Below are positions 17,585-27,440 of a stretch of DNA of 64,000 bases, one piece after another. Position 1 is the first letter of the stretch, and each line of letters opens with the position of its first letter. The translations under genes and the position numbers were made by a program. Under the pieces are notes generated by a model that worked only from the letters and a program-made list of their open reading frames with translations, was not told the origin of the DNA and did not search any database. The DNA comes from Advenella kashmirensis WT001 (GTDB taxonomy: Bacteria; Pseudomonadota; Gammaproteobacteria; Burkholderiales; Burkholderiaceae_B): the NCBI RefSeq assembly GCF_000219915.2, contig NC_017964.1, forward strand, positions 3,162,001 through 3,226,000, written 5' to 3'.

Positions 17585-19909
17585 TCAATATTGATAGCTG
17601 ACTGACACCCGCACATAGCGGCCTGCTTCGGAATAATAATCGACCGGACGAGCGATGGCGGTTGGGCCTGCGGTAGGCACGTTCAGCGCATTCCAATATT
17701 TCTTGTCAAACAAATTGACCACGCTAAGCTGGAACTTTACGCCCTTCAAACCGGCCGGCGCCCACCATCCGTGTACATCAAGCGTACCATAACCGGGAGC
17801 CTGAAAATCCGCATTCGGGGCACCTGCAGCAGCTTCCGGATACTGCACTTTATCGCGTTTGCCGGCCAGTGTCCATACTGTCTCTGCGCCCCACTGCGGC
17901 GTTCTGTAGCCCAGTGCCAGCGTGCCTTTGAGCGGCGCAACCGAATTCAGATGCTGGCCGGTTTCCAGGTCTTTGCCAACCGTCCATGCAACCGTCGCGC
18001 GGGTATACAAGTTGTCGTTAATATTCCAGTAGCCCATGGCTTCTGCGCCATAAATCCGGACACGAGCACGATTGGCATAAGTGGTCACACCATTTGGATA
18101 CAGCCCTTGCTGCATCATGGCATAGAACGGAGAATCGGGACTGACTGGAACGTCGTTGTCGATGAAATCTTTGTAGCGCGTCTCAAATATATTCAAAGAA
18201 CCACCAACAATCTGCCCCCGGGCCTGAAAACCCAGTTCCCAGCCGCGGCTGCGCTCGGGTTGCAGATTGGGATCGCCCTTGCGCATATAGTTGGCGGCAG
18301 ACCCATACTGCAAAAAGAGCTCCGGTGCCGTGGGCGCCCGGTAGCCGTAACCATAGCGTGCAGTCACACGATAGACGTCCGACGCGTTCCAGGCAAACTC
18401 AAGAGAGGGAGAAACCTGATTGCCGCTGCGATTGCGCAGCTCACTCTCATACCCGTTCTGGTTGGATGCAAAGCCGCCACCGGTCTGGGGCTTGCGCGAC
18501 CAGGAGTCGTATCGCAGGGCCGGGGTCAGCTCGAACTGGCCATCGTTCCATAGGAACGCATGACTGGCAAACAGCGACCAGTCGCGGCTTTTGACTTCGG
18601 GCGTATCGCCCTGGTTGGAATGCAGAAAGTCGCAGGTGCGAGGCCCCATGGGCGCAGGCAGACCGGCGGGAATTACCGGGCAGTTGTCTAACCCCGCTGA
18701 ATATTGTTCATAGGTGTCGTCAGCAAATGTACCGGCCACGGTCCAGTGACCGCGCAACGCGGCATCGCCCCAATAGCCGCCAGCACTCAGATTGAGGCCC
18801 CAGCCTTTTTGTTCGATACTGTTATTGCGCTCGTAGGAGCCGTAGGGATAACCATATCGGTATGGATTCCCAGGAATTGCTACGGAACGCGGGTCAAACA
18901 CTTTATTGCGAACGGCTTGCTGATTATTGTCCAGCCGGGTCTTGCTCCAGTACAGCTGGATTCCAGCCTGATCCAGGGCCGAGTATGCCTGCGTTGCCTT
19001 GTAGTTATAGTCTGCCCAGATACGATCGCGTTTTATTCTCTCGGTCAGTTCATTATTGCCGATTGCATAGGTGTTTGTATTCTGCTCGTGCATCTGGTCA
19101 ATATCGCGATCCAGCCTGAAAGTGCTCGCCCCCAGGCCAAGCGTGTGGCCAGGCGCCAATTCGTGCTCGAGTCGCAGCCCCACATTCTTGCTGGTGTAAT
19201 CGGCAGGATTCATCTTGCTGCGCGCCGCACCGTAGCCGCCGATATCGCCGCCATTCTTTTCTTCGCTACCAGTACGAATGCCGTACTGAATCAGCATTTT
19301 GGTTGAGGCTCCCAGTCTGGCTGCGAATGCCATGTCGCCACCAATGCTGTCATCCAGGCCATCATGCGTGCCCTTGACCAGCAAACCGATATTTTTGCCC
19401 TCTGTCAGCAAATCGTCGGGACGCAGTCCGCGCAGCATGACCGTACCCGTCAGGGCAGCAGCATTGCCGGCACCGGCCCCACGCACCACATCAACAGCCG
19501 ACAGCGTATTGAAATTAATCGTTTCCATGCCGCCTTTTACGCCGCGGCTGCCATCATTCAACCATGGTAGCGGAATACCGTCTTCCAGAATCCGGACCCG
19601 ATTACCATCCAGGCCTCGCATATTGACGCTTTTATCGCTGCGATTGAAATCCAGCCCAGGAATCAACCGCCCCAGGTCAGACCAGTTCTGAACTTGTCTG
19701 TCGGCGATCTCGGCCGCGCTGGTAGAGGTCTCCCAACTGGCCGCCGGACCTTCCGCCTGCGCTTGGACCGCGCCCAGCTTCGGCACAGGCGGATTGGAAG
19801 CCGCAACGGCATTACCGCTTCCAGTTCCGGCCTGTCCATGGGCAACGCTGGTGCAGAGCAACGATGCAAGAAGGGTCAGGCGAAAGGACGGCAAAGAGAT
19901 TGTTTTCAT
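17585..19909 (-). CDS. bhuR: TonB-dependent haem receptor BhuR
   Basis: A 774-residue outer-membrane receptor, unbroken. The start at 19909 gives a signal peptide ending VAHGQA. The plug domain carries LIPGLDFNRSDKSVNMRG and RILEDGIPLPW, and the barrel ends in an aromatic residue (VSVSYQY). The barrel segment YRAPTAPELFLQYGS corresponds to the conserved FRAP/NPNL region of haem receptors (also GDPNLQPERSRGWELGF nearby). It imports haem from haem proteins using TonB energy. It is the first gene of the haem operon, 80 bases before bhuS, behind a Fur-box-like site. No ECF sigma/anti-sigma pair (HurI/HurR type) precedes it here. Confidence 0.94.
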   Translation of the reverse strand: MKTISLPSFRLTLLASLLCTSVAHGQAGTGSGNAVAASNPPVPKLGAVQAQAEGPAASWETSTSAAEIADRQVQNWSDLGRLIPGLDFNRSDKSVNMRGLDGNRVRILEDGIPLPWLNDGSRGVKGGMETINFNTLSAVDVVRGAGAGNAAALTGTVMLRGLRPDDLLTEGKNIGLLVKGTHDGLDDSIGGDMAFAARLGASTKMLIQYGIRTGSEEKNGGDIGGYGAARSKMNPADYTSKNVGLRLEHELAPGHTLGLGASTFRLDRDIDQMHEQNTNTYAIGNNELTERIKRDRIWADYNYKATQAYSALDQAGIQLYWSKTRLDNNQQAVRNKVFDPRSVAIPGNPYRYGYPYGSYERNNSIEQKGWGLNLSAGGYWGDAALRGHWTVAGTFADDTYEQYSAGLDNCPVIPAGLPAPMGPRTCDFLHSNQGDTPEVKSRDWSLFASHAFLWNDGQFELTPALRYDSWSRKPQTGGGFASNQNGYESELRNRSGNQVSPSLEFAWNASDVYRVTARYGYGYRAPTAPELFLQYGSAANYMRKGDPNLQPERSRGWELGFQARGQIVGGSLNIFETRYKDFIDNDVPVSPDSPFYAMMQQGLYPNGVTTYANRARVRIYGAEAMGYWNINDNLYTRATVAWTVGKDLETGQHLNSVAPLKGTLALGYRTPQWGAETVWTLAGKRDKVQYPEAAAGAPNADFQAPGYGTLDVHGWWAPAGLKGVKFQLSVVNLFDKKYWNALNVPTAGPTAIARPVDYYSEAGRYVRVSVSYQY

Positions 19910-20015
19910 AGTTGCGGCAATAGTAGTGAAGAAGATCTCGGCGTACCGAATGGGCCAAGCCAGAACCCTGGTGCCGAGATACATGTTGAAATAACTGAAA
20001 CCGAATAATACTATG

Positions 20016-20034
20016 AATGATAATAGTTATCAAT
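20016..20034 (-). promoter_or_regulatory. Fur-box-like operator of the haem operon
   Basis: AATGATAATAGTTATCAAT, about 107 bases upstream of bhuR, closely resembles the Fur consensus GATAATGATAATCATTATC. AT-rich sequence continues to about 20058, where a second half-site may lie. Iron-dependent repression by Fur fits a haem-uptake operon. Apart from this site, the 396 bases between bhuR and the pirin gene hold nothing I can name. Confidence 0.7.
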
Positions 20035-20305
20035 ACCATTATTAATTATCACTATCCAAATCATCGATCCACCACCCCTTGCTGCGCGCTATCGTGCATG
20101 CAATACAGAAAATGACGAAACGAATACAGGAAGGACAGGACAAGTCCGTGTCCAAACGCGGATATTTAATGGTACTTCCGGGCACGCGCGCCTATTAGTC
20201 GCCGTCTTCCCAACCTTGATCGACAGAAAACAACAGCTTCGCTTTTATATTGTCATTGCGCAAAGGCGCCCAATATATGAAGATAGCGATAATCAGGAGC
20301 CGCTC

Positions 20306-21196
20306 ATGGACAAAACCCCGCTTATTCATCATGCCCCTGCCCCGCATTGGGTGGGTAACGCTTTTCACGTACGGTCCATGTTCTCCTATGGGCAACGGAA
20401 CATGAATCCCGATCCGTTTTTACTGCTAGATTATGCGCAGCCCCGACATTTTCCGCCCAGCCAGGAACGCCGCGGCGTGGGCGAGCACCCGCATCGCGGC
20501 TTTGAAACCATTACCATCGCCTACAAGGGTGAAGTGGAGCACCGGGACTCTTCGGGCGGCGGTGGCATCATCGCCGCGGGCGACGTCCAGTGGATGACGG
20601 CCGGCGCAGGCATCATGCACGACGAATTCTTTTCCGACGCGTATTCTACAAAAAGGGGGAGATTTCGAAATGGTGCAACTGTGGCTGAACCTGCCGGCGC
20701 GCGACAAAATGACGCCAGCGCGCTACCAGAGCATCACGGCTGACGATATCCCGACGGTCACTCTACCCGATGAGGCAGGTACCGTACGTGTCATTGCCGG
20801 TAAGTACAAAGACCATCAGGGCCGGCGGCCACGTTCACACCAGTCAACTTATGGGATACCAACCTGACGACAGGCAGCACGACCACATTCGAGCTGCCTG
20901 CAAATCATACGGTGATGCTGCTGGTGCGCCATGGCACCGTAGCTGTAAACGACAGCGCCGACGCCGGAGCCAGCCAACTGGTCACATTTGCCCAAGGCGG
21001 CACCACGATCACCATTCAGGCCAAAGAGGCGGCTGCCCTGCTGCTGATGAGTGGCGAACCCATCGCAGAGCCGATAGCCGGGTATGGTCCGTTTGTCATG
21101 AATACCGAAGAACAAATTCGTCAGGCGCTGGCCGACTTCAATGCCGGACAGTTCGGGCGTATCGGGCAGACCCGGAACCGCTCCGCTACCGAATAA
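20306..21196 (+). CDS. pirin-family protein (frame broken twice)
   Basis: A bicupin protein of 296 residues after repair. The start at 20306 follows CAGGAGC. The N-terminal cupin has the pirin signature and metal-binding histidines ([13 protein letters not shown]) and [12 protein letters not shown]. One extra A in the run at 20650-20654 and one missing C near 20822 break the frame. Correcting both joins [20 protein letters not shown] to TFTPVNLWD and on to a TAA at 21194-21196. Pirins bind a metal and some are quercetin dioxygenases; the role here is unknown. It is divergent from the haem operon. Confidence 0.85.
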
Positions 21197-21293
21197 CTGA
21201 CCGACTGCAGGCCCGGCCATAACTGGGCCCGCCGCGAACAAAAACTGGGGCCAACTACTGTCTGGCCGCAGCGCCACAACGGGCGTTACTGGA

Positions 21294-21791
21294 TTACAGC
21301 AACAGCGCTTGCTCGGAGAGCACGATGCCATCGGCATCGCTATACAGGTACTGACCAGGGACAAACCGTACATTGCCGAACGTGACCGGGACATCAATCA
21401 GGCCCAGGCTGTTTTTACCGCTTTTGCGCGGATTGGTGCCCAGCGCCTTCACGCAAAAGTCCATGGCGTCAATCTGTTCACTGTCCCGGATGGCGCCATA
21501 CACGATGATCCCGGACCAGCCGTTGTCCTGCCCCAGCTTGGCGATCATATCGCCTACCACGGCACAATGCAGGGAAGCAGCGGCATCCACCACCAACACG
21601 GCTCCCTGGCCTGGTTCGGACAGGACCTGACGAATGAAGGTATTGTCCTCATACACTTTGACCGTACGAACCTGCCCCGCAATGGCTCGTTTACGGCCGA
21701 AAAGCCTGAACTGGGTATCGCAGGATGGCAGCGACGGGTGCTGATCCATAATATCGCAAGTGATCAGCGCAGCAAGAGGTGAAGCAGACAT
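21294..21791 (-). CDS. RraA-family protein (RNase E regulator / oxaloacetate-HMG aldolase fold)
   Basis: A 165-residue protein starting MSASPLAALITCDIMDQ at 21791, with GGAG upstream. Seen: the glycine-rich GAVLVVDAAASLHCAVVGD and GWSGIIVYGAIRDSEQI, which include the Gly-Asp and Arg-Asp pairs used for substrate and metal binding in the aldolase branch. Both the RNase E inhibitor RraA and the 4-hydroxy-4-methyl-2-oxoglutarate/oxaloacetate (HMG/CHA-type) aldolases share this fold and length. Because the Arg-Asp pair is present I slightly favour aldolase activity. It converges on the pirin gene. Confidence 0.85.
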   Translation of the reverse strand: MSASPLAALITCDIMDQHPSLPSCDTQFRLFGRKRAIAGQVRTVKVYEDNTFIRQVLSEPGQGAVLVVDAAASLHCAVVGDMIAKLGQDNGWSGIIVYGAIRDSEQIDAMDFCVKALGTNPRKSGKNSLGLIDVPVTFGNVRFVPGQYLYSDADGIVLSEQALLL

Positions 21792-21934
21792 GGCAAACTC
21801 CGGTAAAGGGTAGACTTGGACAGCCATTGTTATACCAGATCAGCGCCACTAAAAGCACCTCCTTTTGACCAACCGGCAGCTTTCGGGATCGGGCCAATGG
21901 TGTGAACAGCAACAAGACAACCGCTGCGCCGGCG

Positions 21935-23447
21935 CTAGCCTCCTGAATACAGGGCGTCAACCTCACGGTGCGTGGCAGGATGTGGCGCCAAAGCTGATCG
22001 GCCTGGCAACGCGTGAGCCGACGACGCGGACGACAACGGACCGACAGGCTTCATTAGCGAGCCTGTCGCAGCCGCCTGCTGTGGTATCTGCGCGCCCAAC
22101 CCCTGCAACAGCGCCTGGTACTCCGGATTCTGCCGCAGTGTCTGTCGACCAGCCTCAATGAGCGCGTCCACATCCTTGCGATTGACAGTGAACAGCGTGG
22201 GAATGCGCAGCAAATGCCGACGTGGCACCGACAATCCTGCGGGCGCTTCACGCAGACTGACCGGCACAACGTGCAATTGCGCATCGGGCGCCAGCAATCC
22301 CTGCAACTGGGGATTGAGCGATTTTCTTAACGTAGCCCATTGCCTGCCAGTGTCCTGCACCATTTGCATGGTCTGCGTGGTGACCCGGCCCGACGTGCTG
22401 AACATAATCGTATCAAACACATCTGACAACGTAGGCACATTTTCGCTTTTGTCGATATTGACGCTGGGATCGCGCTCGGCATTGATTACTACAAATGCCA
22501 CTTTCCTGACCGTACCCTTGCTGATCTGGCCGCGACGCAATTGACCAATACCGAGCGTGACGCGATCCATCAGGCCGCGCACGCCCAGGTTATCCGACAG
22601 CCTCCATCCACCAAATGGATATAGGGCCGATTTTTGCTATCCAGATAACCCAGCACATCCGAACGATAGGCGCGCATCCGGTAATCGCCCTGCAGCCTGG
22701 ATACCTGCTCGCGTTTTCGGGCGGAATACGCACATTGTCCGGCATAATTTTTCAGCGTCAGCGGCGACAGCACCATTGGCACGGCGGCCGAAGATGCCAC
22801 TGCAAATGACAGTGGCACCTTGCGGATGTCCGCACACATGGTCGCCAACTGATCAGGCGAAAACTCAAAACTCGTGCCCTGGGATAAATCGGTCGCCAGC
22901 ACGATCAGGTCTGCATGCGGGTTGCGATATAAGTCATCGTAGGTTTTGCCCTCATAGAGCATATCCAGTTTCTGGGCCAGCACATGGCCACGGCCGACCG
23001 CAGGCGAGACCGCAGCGGCAAAATTTGCGGACTGAATATGGCGGACACCAGACTCTGCTGGAAATCCTTGTACAGATATTCGTTTTTAAACGCGGGAAAG
23101 GTCTTGCTGCCATTGAGCGCATAATAGGCAGCCACAATGCTGCCTCCCGATACGCCACGCACCACATCAACCTGGCTGAGCAGCGTTTGGGTCTGGCCGT
23201 TCCAGCGGATTTGCGTGTCGGCCAATTCCTTGAGCACCCCATAGCCGAATGCGGCTGCGCGCGCCCCGCCCCCGGAAATGCTGACAATGATAACAAAGGA
23301 AGGATCGGTCCTCTCGGTCAGCCGCGCCGTGTCAACGCCGGTATCAGGGGTACCCGGCGGCAGTGGCGGATTGCGCCATGGCGTAAGCGACGAGCAGGCC
23401 GAAAGCGCCGACAGTAATACGATGAAGACAAGTTTATGAATCCGCAT
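21935..23447 (-). CDS. patatin-like phospholipase lipoprotein (frame broken twice)
   Basis: 504 residues after repair. The N-terminus has a lipoprotein signal: LLSALSACSS, with a lipobox before the cysteine. Then come the oxyanion-hole glycines SISGGGARAAAFGYGVL, the nucleophile motif GVSGGSI (G-x-S-x-G) and, late, the catalytic Asp of the dyad in HLVDGGLSDNLG, which is only readable when one base is added near 22600. A second break lies at about 23010-23040, where SAIFSPQ must join GRGHVLAQKLDMLYEG. It is a membrane-anchored lipid acyl hydrolase or a relative without known substrate. The ynfA-like gene ends 6 bases upstream of it. Confidence 0.85.
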
Positions 23448-23453
23448 GGCAGC

Positions 23454-23798
23454 CTATTTATGCGCAATGGTCCAGCCCGATACCATCAGACCCATACCGG
23501 CAAGCGCCAGCAGCAGACCGGTCCACTCCAGCCCCGATAATGAACTGCGGTCGACCAGATTGAGCCAGAGCACCGAGACCACCACATAGACTGCGCCATA
23601 CGCCGCATAAACTCGGCCCGTGGCCACCGGATGCAGGGTCAGCAGCCAGGCAAACAGGATCAGCGACGCCAGGGATGCGAGCAACACCCACCCATTGCCA
23701 TCACGGCGCAACCAGAAATAGAACAGATAGCAGCCGGCGATTTCCGCAATGGCAGTCAACGTGAACAGAAAAAAAACTCGCAGCACAACCGTCCCCAC
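23454..23798 (-). CDS. YnfA-family (UPF0060) membrane protein
   Basis: A 114-residue protein with four hydrophobic helices. LTLHPVATGRVYAAYGAVYV is the family hallmark. E. coli YnfA is 108 residues; some members are linked to small multidrug resistance transporters. A GTG is used as the start at 23798; a further in-frame GTG lies a few codons downstream and either is possible. It is followed closely by the patatin-like gene and may be cotranscribed with it. Confidence 0.9.
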   Translation of the reverse strand: MGTVVLRVFFLFTLTAIAEIAGCYLFYFWLRRDGNGWVLLASLASLILFAWLLTLHPVATGRVYAAYGAVYVVVSVLWLNLVDRSSLSGLEWTGLLLALAGMGLMVSGWTIAHK

Positions 23799-23963
23799 AT
23801 GGATTCGAAACTGTGCTGATCATACCGCGTAAAACCGGCTGGCGTCTTAAACCCGCTGGCATTTCAAGTTGCGGCGGCGCCAGTTGCATCACTGCGCGCG
23901 TCCGCAAGCAGCAGGCCAGCAATGGCCTGGGTAACATCAGTCACCATGACATCAGGCCTGCTT

Positions 23964-24497
23964 CTATTTAATCACACCGCATACCATGCGCCCGCCCCCG
24001 CCGCCGAGTGGTTTGGGATGGTCTGAATAGTTATCGCCGCCTTCATGAATCATGAGTGCATGCTGCTGCACATCGGACAAGGCTTTGAGCCTTGGAGCCA
24101 ACACCGGGTATGTCGATGTGCCATCGGCGGCGACAACCAGTCCCGGCAGGTCACCCAAATGGCCCTGCTCACTATATGGTCCTTCATGCTTGCCCGTTTT
24201 CTTCGGATCCAAATGGCCACCGGCAGCCTGGGCCGGCACCGTTTTGCCGTCTTTTTCAGCAGCATCACAACTGGCATTCTCGTGAACGTGAAAACCGTGC
24301 ACGCCAGGCGCAAGTCCTTTGAGATCAGGCGTCAAGAGCAAACCAAAAGGGGTCTCGCTGATGGTCACCTCGCCCATTGCCTTGCCCGTTCCCGACGTAG
24401 TGGCCTCATTCATAGTCACTTTCAGTTCGGCCGCACCTGCTGTGGATATCATTCCTGTACATAACATGCCTGCCAGTAACAATTTTTCCAATTTCAT
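23964..24497 (-). CDS. sodC: Cu/Zn superoxide dismutase, periplasmic
   Basis: A 177-residue enzyme converting superoxide to peroxide and oxygen in the periplasm. The ATG at 24497 follows GAGGAG. It has a signal peptide ending STAGA. Copper and zinc ligands are seen in [28 protein letters not shown] and [12 protein letters not shown], and the Arg of the active channel in GGRMVCGVI. The two cysteines of the conserved disulphide are present. It stands alone upstream of the liv operon, transcribed away from it. Confidence 0.96.
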   Translation of the reverse strand: MKLEKLLLAGMLCTGMISTAGAAELKVTMNEATTSGTGKAMGEVTISETPFGLLLTPDLKGLAPGVHGFHVHENASCDAAEKDGKTVPAQAAGGHLDPKKTGKHEGPYSEQGHLGDLPGLVVAADGTSTYPVLAPRLKALSDVQQHALMIHEGGDNYSDHPKPLGGGGGRMVCGVIK

Positions 24498-24847
24498 GGC
24501 GTACTCCTCAATGAAAATCAACAAAATAAAAGGCTAACATTCAAACCGAAGCGATCAAATCAATGTTTCAATTGCTTATAACTGGATGCAAATCTGTCAT
24601 GAATGCCGACATCAATAACAGCTGTTAATGGCAACTGTCATTGCGGGCGCATTATGGCCCGCCGCGCAAAGCCAGAAAGCAGATCGAAAAAGCCAGCGCC
24701 TGGCCGCCGTACTCACCTGCCCTGGCAGAGACTATCAGAACGGAAAAGCCGGGGTTTCAAAAAGACAAAGCGTACGCTAAGGGTTTTACCTGTGTGGATT
24801 ACTGTATATATCCTGTCTAATAGCTAAAAAAATAAGGTGGGGACAAC
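24498..24847. promoter_or_regulatory. 350-base intergenic region before the liv operon, with a 12-base palindrome
   Basis: TAACAGCTGTTA at 24616-24627 is a perfect palindrome, and GCGGGC/GCCCGC at 24643-24662 forms a short hairpin. The livH ribosome site (AAGGTGGGG) lies just before 24848. The divergent sodC and liv promoters must sit here. No open frame of interest is present. Confidence 0.45.
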
Positions 24848-25753
24848 ATGAATTCGGATTTAATCCTGATCGCTTTACTGGACGGTCTGTCATACGCCGG
24901 CCTGCTCTTTCTGGTGTCGCTCGGGCTCACGCTGATCTTTGGCGTGATGGGCATTCTCAACGTCGCCCACGGCGCATTCTATGCCTATGGCGGCTATGCA
25001 GCTGCAACGCTCATCGCCGTGTATGCGCCAACCACAGAGTCGGCACTGCTGCCCTTGCTCTCGCTGTTTCTGGTGGCCATTATTGTCGGCATCATACTGG
25101 GCTCGGTTGTCGAATTTGTGCTGATACGCAGGACGCATGGCTACGACCCCATTCTGAAACTGCTGCTGACATTCGGCGCCTTTCTGATCTTTGAGGATCT
25201 GCAAAAATTCATCTGGGGCGCGCAGCCCTATACCGCCAGCGAAGTTGTGGGGCGCCTGGGAAATATAGAGATGGGCAACATCACCTATACAACCTACCAA
25301 TTATTGATTATCCCCGGCACCGCCCTCATTGCGTACGTGGTCCTGGTCTATTTTCTCAGGTACACCAGGCTTGGCAAACAGATTGTTGCCATTACCCATA
25401 ACAGCGAAGTGGCCACTGCAATGGGCATCAATGCCAGGCGCATCAGCTATTTCACATTTGTCATCGGCACCATTCTGGGCGTGCTGGGCGGGGCGCTTGC
25501 ATCGCCTACCACTTCGCTGGTTCCCGGCGTGGGCGCCGATATGGTGGTCCTGTCCTTTGCGGTGGTCGCCACCGCCGGGCTGGGGCAGATTACCGGCGCA
25601 CTGATTGCCGCAATACTGATAGGCGTCATACGGTCATTCTCTATCTACCTGGCGCCGGAAGTGGAAGTGGCTGTGCCTTACATCATCATGGTGCTGGTCC
25701 TGATATTCAGGCCCAACGGATTATTCAAAGTAGCACAGGCCAGAACAATATGA
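24848..25753 (+). CDS. livH: branched-chain-type (HAAT) ABC transporter permease LivH
   Basis: A 301-residue inner-membrane permease with about eight helices. FLVSLGLTLIFGVMGILNVAHGAFYAYG is abridged here to its hallmark, GVMGILNVAHGAFY. The C-terminal part has GLGQITGALIAAILIGVI and ends in IFRPNGLF, all typical of LivH. It is the first gene of an eight-gene operon and overlaps livM by four bases. The enclosed dehydrogenases suggest the transported solute is not a plain amino acid. Confidence 0.93.
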   Translation: MNSDLILIALLDGLSYAGLLFLVSLGLTLIFGVMGILNVAHGAFYAYGGYAAATLIAVYAPTTESALLPLLSLFLVAIIVGIILGSVVEFVLIRRTHGYDPILKLLLTFGAFLIFEDLQKFIWGAQPYTASEVVGRLGNIEMGNITYTTYQLLIIPGTALIAYVVLVYFLRYTRLGKQIVAITHNSEVATAMGINARRISYFTFVIGTILGVLGGALASPTTSLVPGVGADMVVLSFAVVATAGLGQITGALIAAILIGVIRSFSIYLAPEVEVAVPYIIMVLVLIFRPNGLFKVAQARTI

Positions 25754-26658
25754 AAATTTATATACTCAGTCTGGTCTCGGCACTGTTTGTGCTGCTCTGC
25801 GGCTACCTGGTACCCTGGACCATCACGCCCCTGATTATCGGCCTGACTTATGCCATTGCCGCGCTGGGCATTTCAGTGATGCTGCGCGCCGGCCAGGTGT
25901 CATTCGGGCATGCCATGTATGCATCGGTCGCCGCTTACAGCATTGCCTTTATCTCCCGGATGCGACCCGAGACCGATGTCATCGTGCTCATCGTGTGCAG
26001 CGTGGTGATCGCCACCTTGTTCAGCGCCTTGATCGGCATTTTTGTTGTCCGGTACCGGGGTATTTTCTTCGGTATGCTCAATCTTGCCTTAAGCATGGTG
26101 TTGTTTGCTCTCACTACCAAATTCTACGACATTACCGGTGGCACCGACGGCATCCGTGTGAGCAGACCGACCGTTGCGGGCATTGCGCTTGAGCGAAGCG
26201 CTTTTGAATTTACGCTGATGTGCATCGCCCTGGCCGGTTCATTGCTCATTGCGTGGGCTGTACAGCGCTACTTCCGCTCGGGCAACGGCCAGGCGCTGGC
26301 AGCGATCAAGACCAACGAAACCCGACTGGAGTATCTGGGGATTTCGCCGCGCCACGTACTATGGAAGGGTTATATATTATCCGGCGCCGTGGTGGGTTTT
26401 TCCGGCGCCATCCTGGCCCTGGTGCAGGGGCTGGTCACGCCCGATGTCGGCACCTGGCTACGTTCAGCAGAGTACGTGTATATCACGATTCTGGGTGGCG
26501 CTGCCCATGTTAGCGGTGCATTTATCGGCGCCGCTATCTTTGAAACCGTCAAGCTGATTTCTTCGGCCTATTTCCCTGGTTTCTGGCAGGCCATTCTGGG
26601 ACTGACGCTGATCCTGGTTATTTTCGTTGTGCCTAACGGGGTGGTAGCCAGATCATGA
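25750..26658 (+). CDS. livM: branched-chain-type (HAAT) ABC transporter permease LivM
   Basis: A 302-residue partner permease with about nine helices. It starts in ATGA overlap with livH. LivM traits are IALGISVMLRAGQVSFGHA, then YRGIFFGMLNLALSM, then the cytoplasmic coupling part ALAAIKTNETRLEYLGIS and the final LTLILVIFVVPNGVV. It pairs with LivH to form the membrane channel. Confidence 0.93.
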   Translation: MKIYILSLVSALFVLLCGYLVPWTITPLIIGLTYAIAALGISVMLRAGQVSFGHAMYASVAAYSIAFISRMRPETDVIVLIVCSVVIATLFSALIGIFVVRYRGIFFGMLNLALSMVLFALTTKFYDITGGTDGIRVSRPTVAGIALERSAFEFTLMCIALAGSLLIAWAVQRYFRSGNGQALAAIKTNETRLEYLGISPRHVLWKGYILSGAVVGFSGAILALVQGLVTPDVGTWLRSAEYVYITILGGAAHVSGAFIGAAIFETVKLISSAYFPGFWQAILGLTLILVIFVVPNGVVARS

Positions 26659-26696
26659 GAAAACACCAACTGAAGCGAGCCTGGGGAAGATAAGCG

Positions 26697-27440
26697 ATGG
26701 AACCACTAGTAAAGACGCAAAATCTCAATCTCGCATTTGGCGGCGTTGTCGCGGCCGATCAGATCAACTTTGAACTGCATGAGGGCGAACGGCTGGCTGT
26801 TATCGGCCAGAATGGCGCTGGCAAAACGACCTTCATTAACATCTGCACAGGGTATCTGAAGCCCGATTCGGGCACCGTCTACTTTGCCGGCAAGGACATT
26901 ACCGCCCTGTCGCCCCGCAAGATTGTCCGCCTTGGCATGGGAAGATCCTTTCAGCTTCCTCAGCTGTTTACCGAACATACCGTAAGCGAATGCATTCAAA
27001 TTGCAGCGGCAAGCAGAAATACCCGCCTGAGCTATTTCCAGCCATTGAGTCGTCTGGCCGACCGCCGTGAAGTAGAGGAAACACTGGAACTGGTAGGCCT
27101 GTCGCAGGATGCCGATGCGCTTTCAGTGGATCTGCCGGAGGGCAAGAAAAAATTGCTGGATGTTGCCATGGCCCTGTCGCTGCGTCCACGTCTGCTGATT
27201 ATGGATGAACCGACTAGCGGTGTGGCATCGGAAGATAAGCACAGTCTGATGCAATTGGTTATGGATGCGCTTGAACAGCGCAAGGTCACCAGCTGGTTTG
27301 TCGAACATGATGAGGATATCGTGGCGCGCTATGCCACCCGCGTTGCGGCCTGGATTTCCGGAAAAATCGCCGCCGACGGCAGCCCGTCCGAGGTCCTGAA
27401 CAATCCGCTGGTGCGCAGCGCCGTGCTTGGAGACCATTGA
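26697..27440 (+). CDS. livG: HAAT ABC transporter ATPase LivG
   Basis: A 247-residue ATPase. Walker A GQNGAGKTTF and Walker B LLIMDEPTSGV are normal, as is the H-loop WFVEHDED. The ABC signature is unusual: where LivG proteins have an LSGGQ-like LPYGxQR, this reads VDLPEGKKKLLDVAMAL. It retains the Gly, but with Glu before it and lysines after it. It follows livM by 38 bases and its TGA overlaps the livF start. Confidence 0.9.
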   Translation: MEPLVKTQNLNLAFGGVVAADQINFELHEGERLAVIGQNGAGKTTFINICTGYLKPDSGTVYFAGKDITALSPRKIVRLGMGRSFQLPQLFTEHTVSECIQIAAASRNTRLSYFQPLSRLADRREVEETLELVGLSQDADALSVDLPEGKKKLLDVAMALSLRPRLLIMDEPTSGVASEDKHSLMQLVMDALEQRKVTSWFVEHDEDIVARYATRVAAWISGKIAADGSPSEVLNNPLVRSAVLGDH

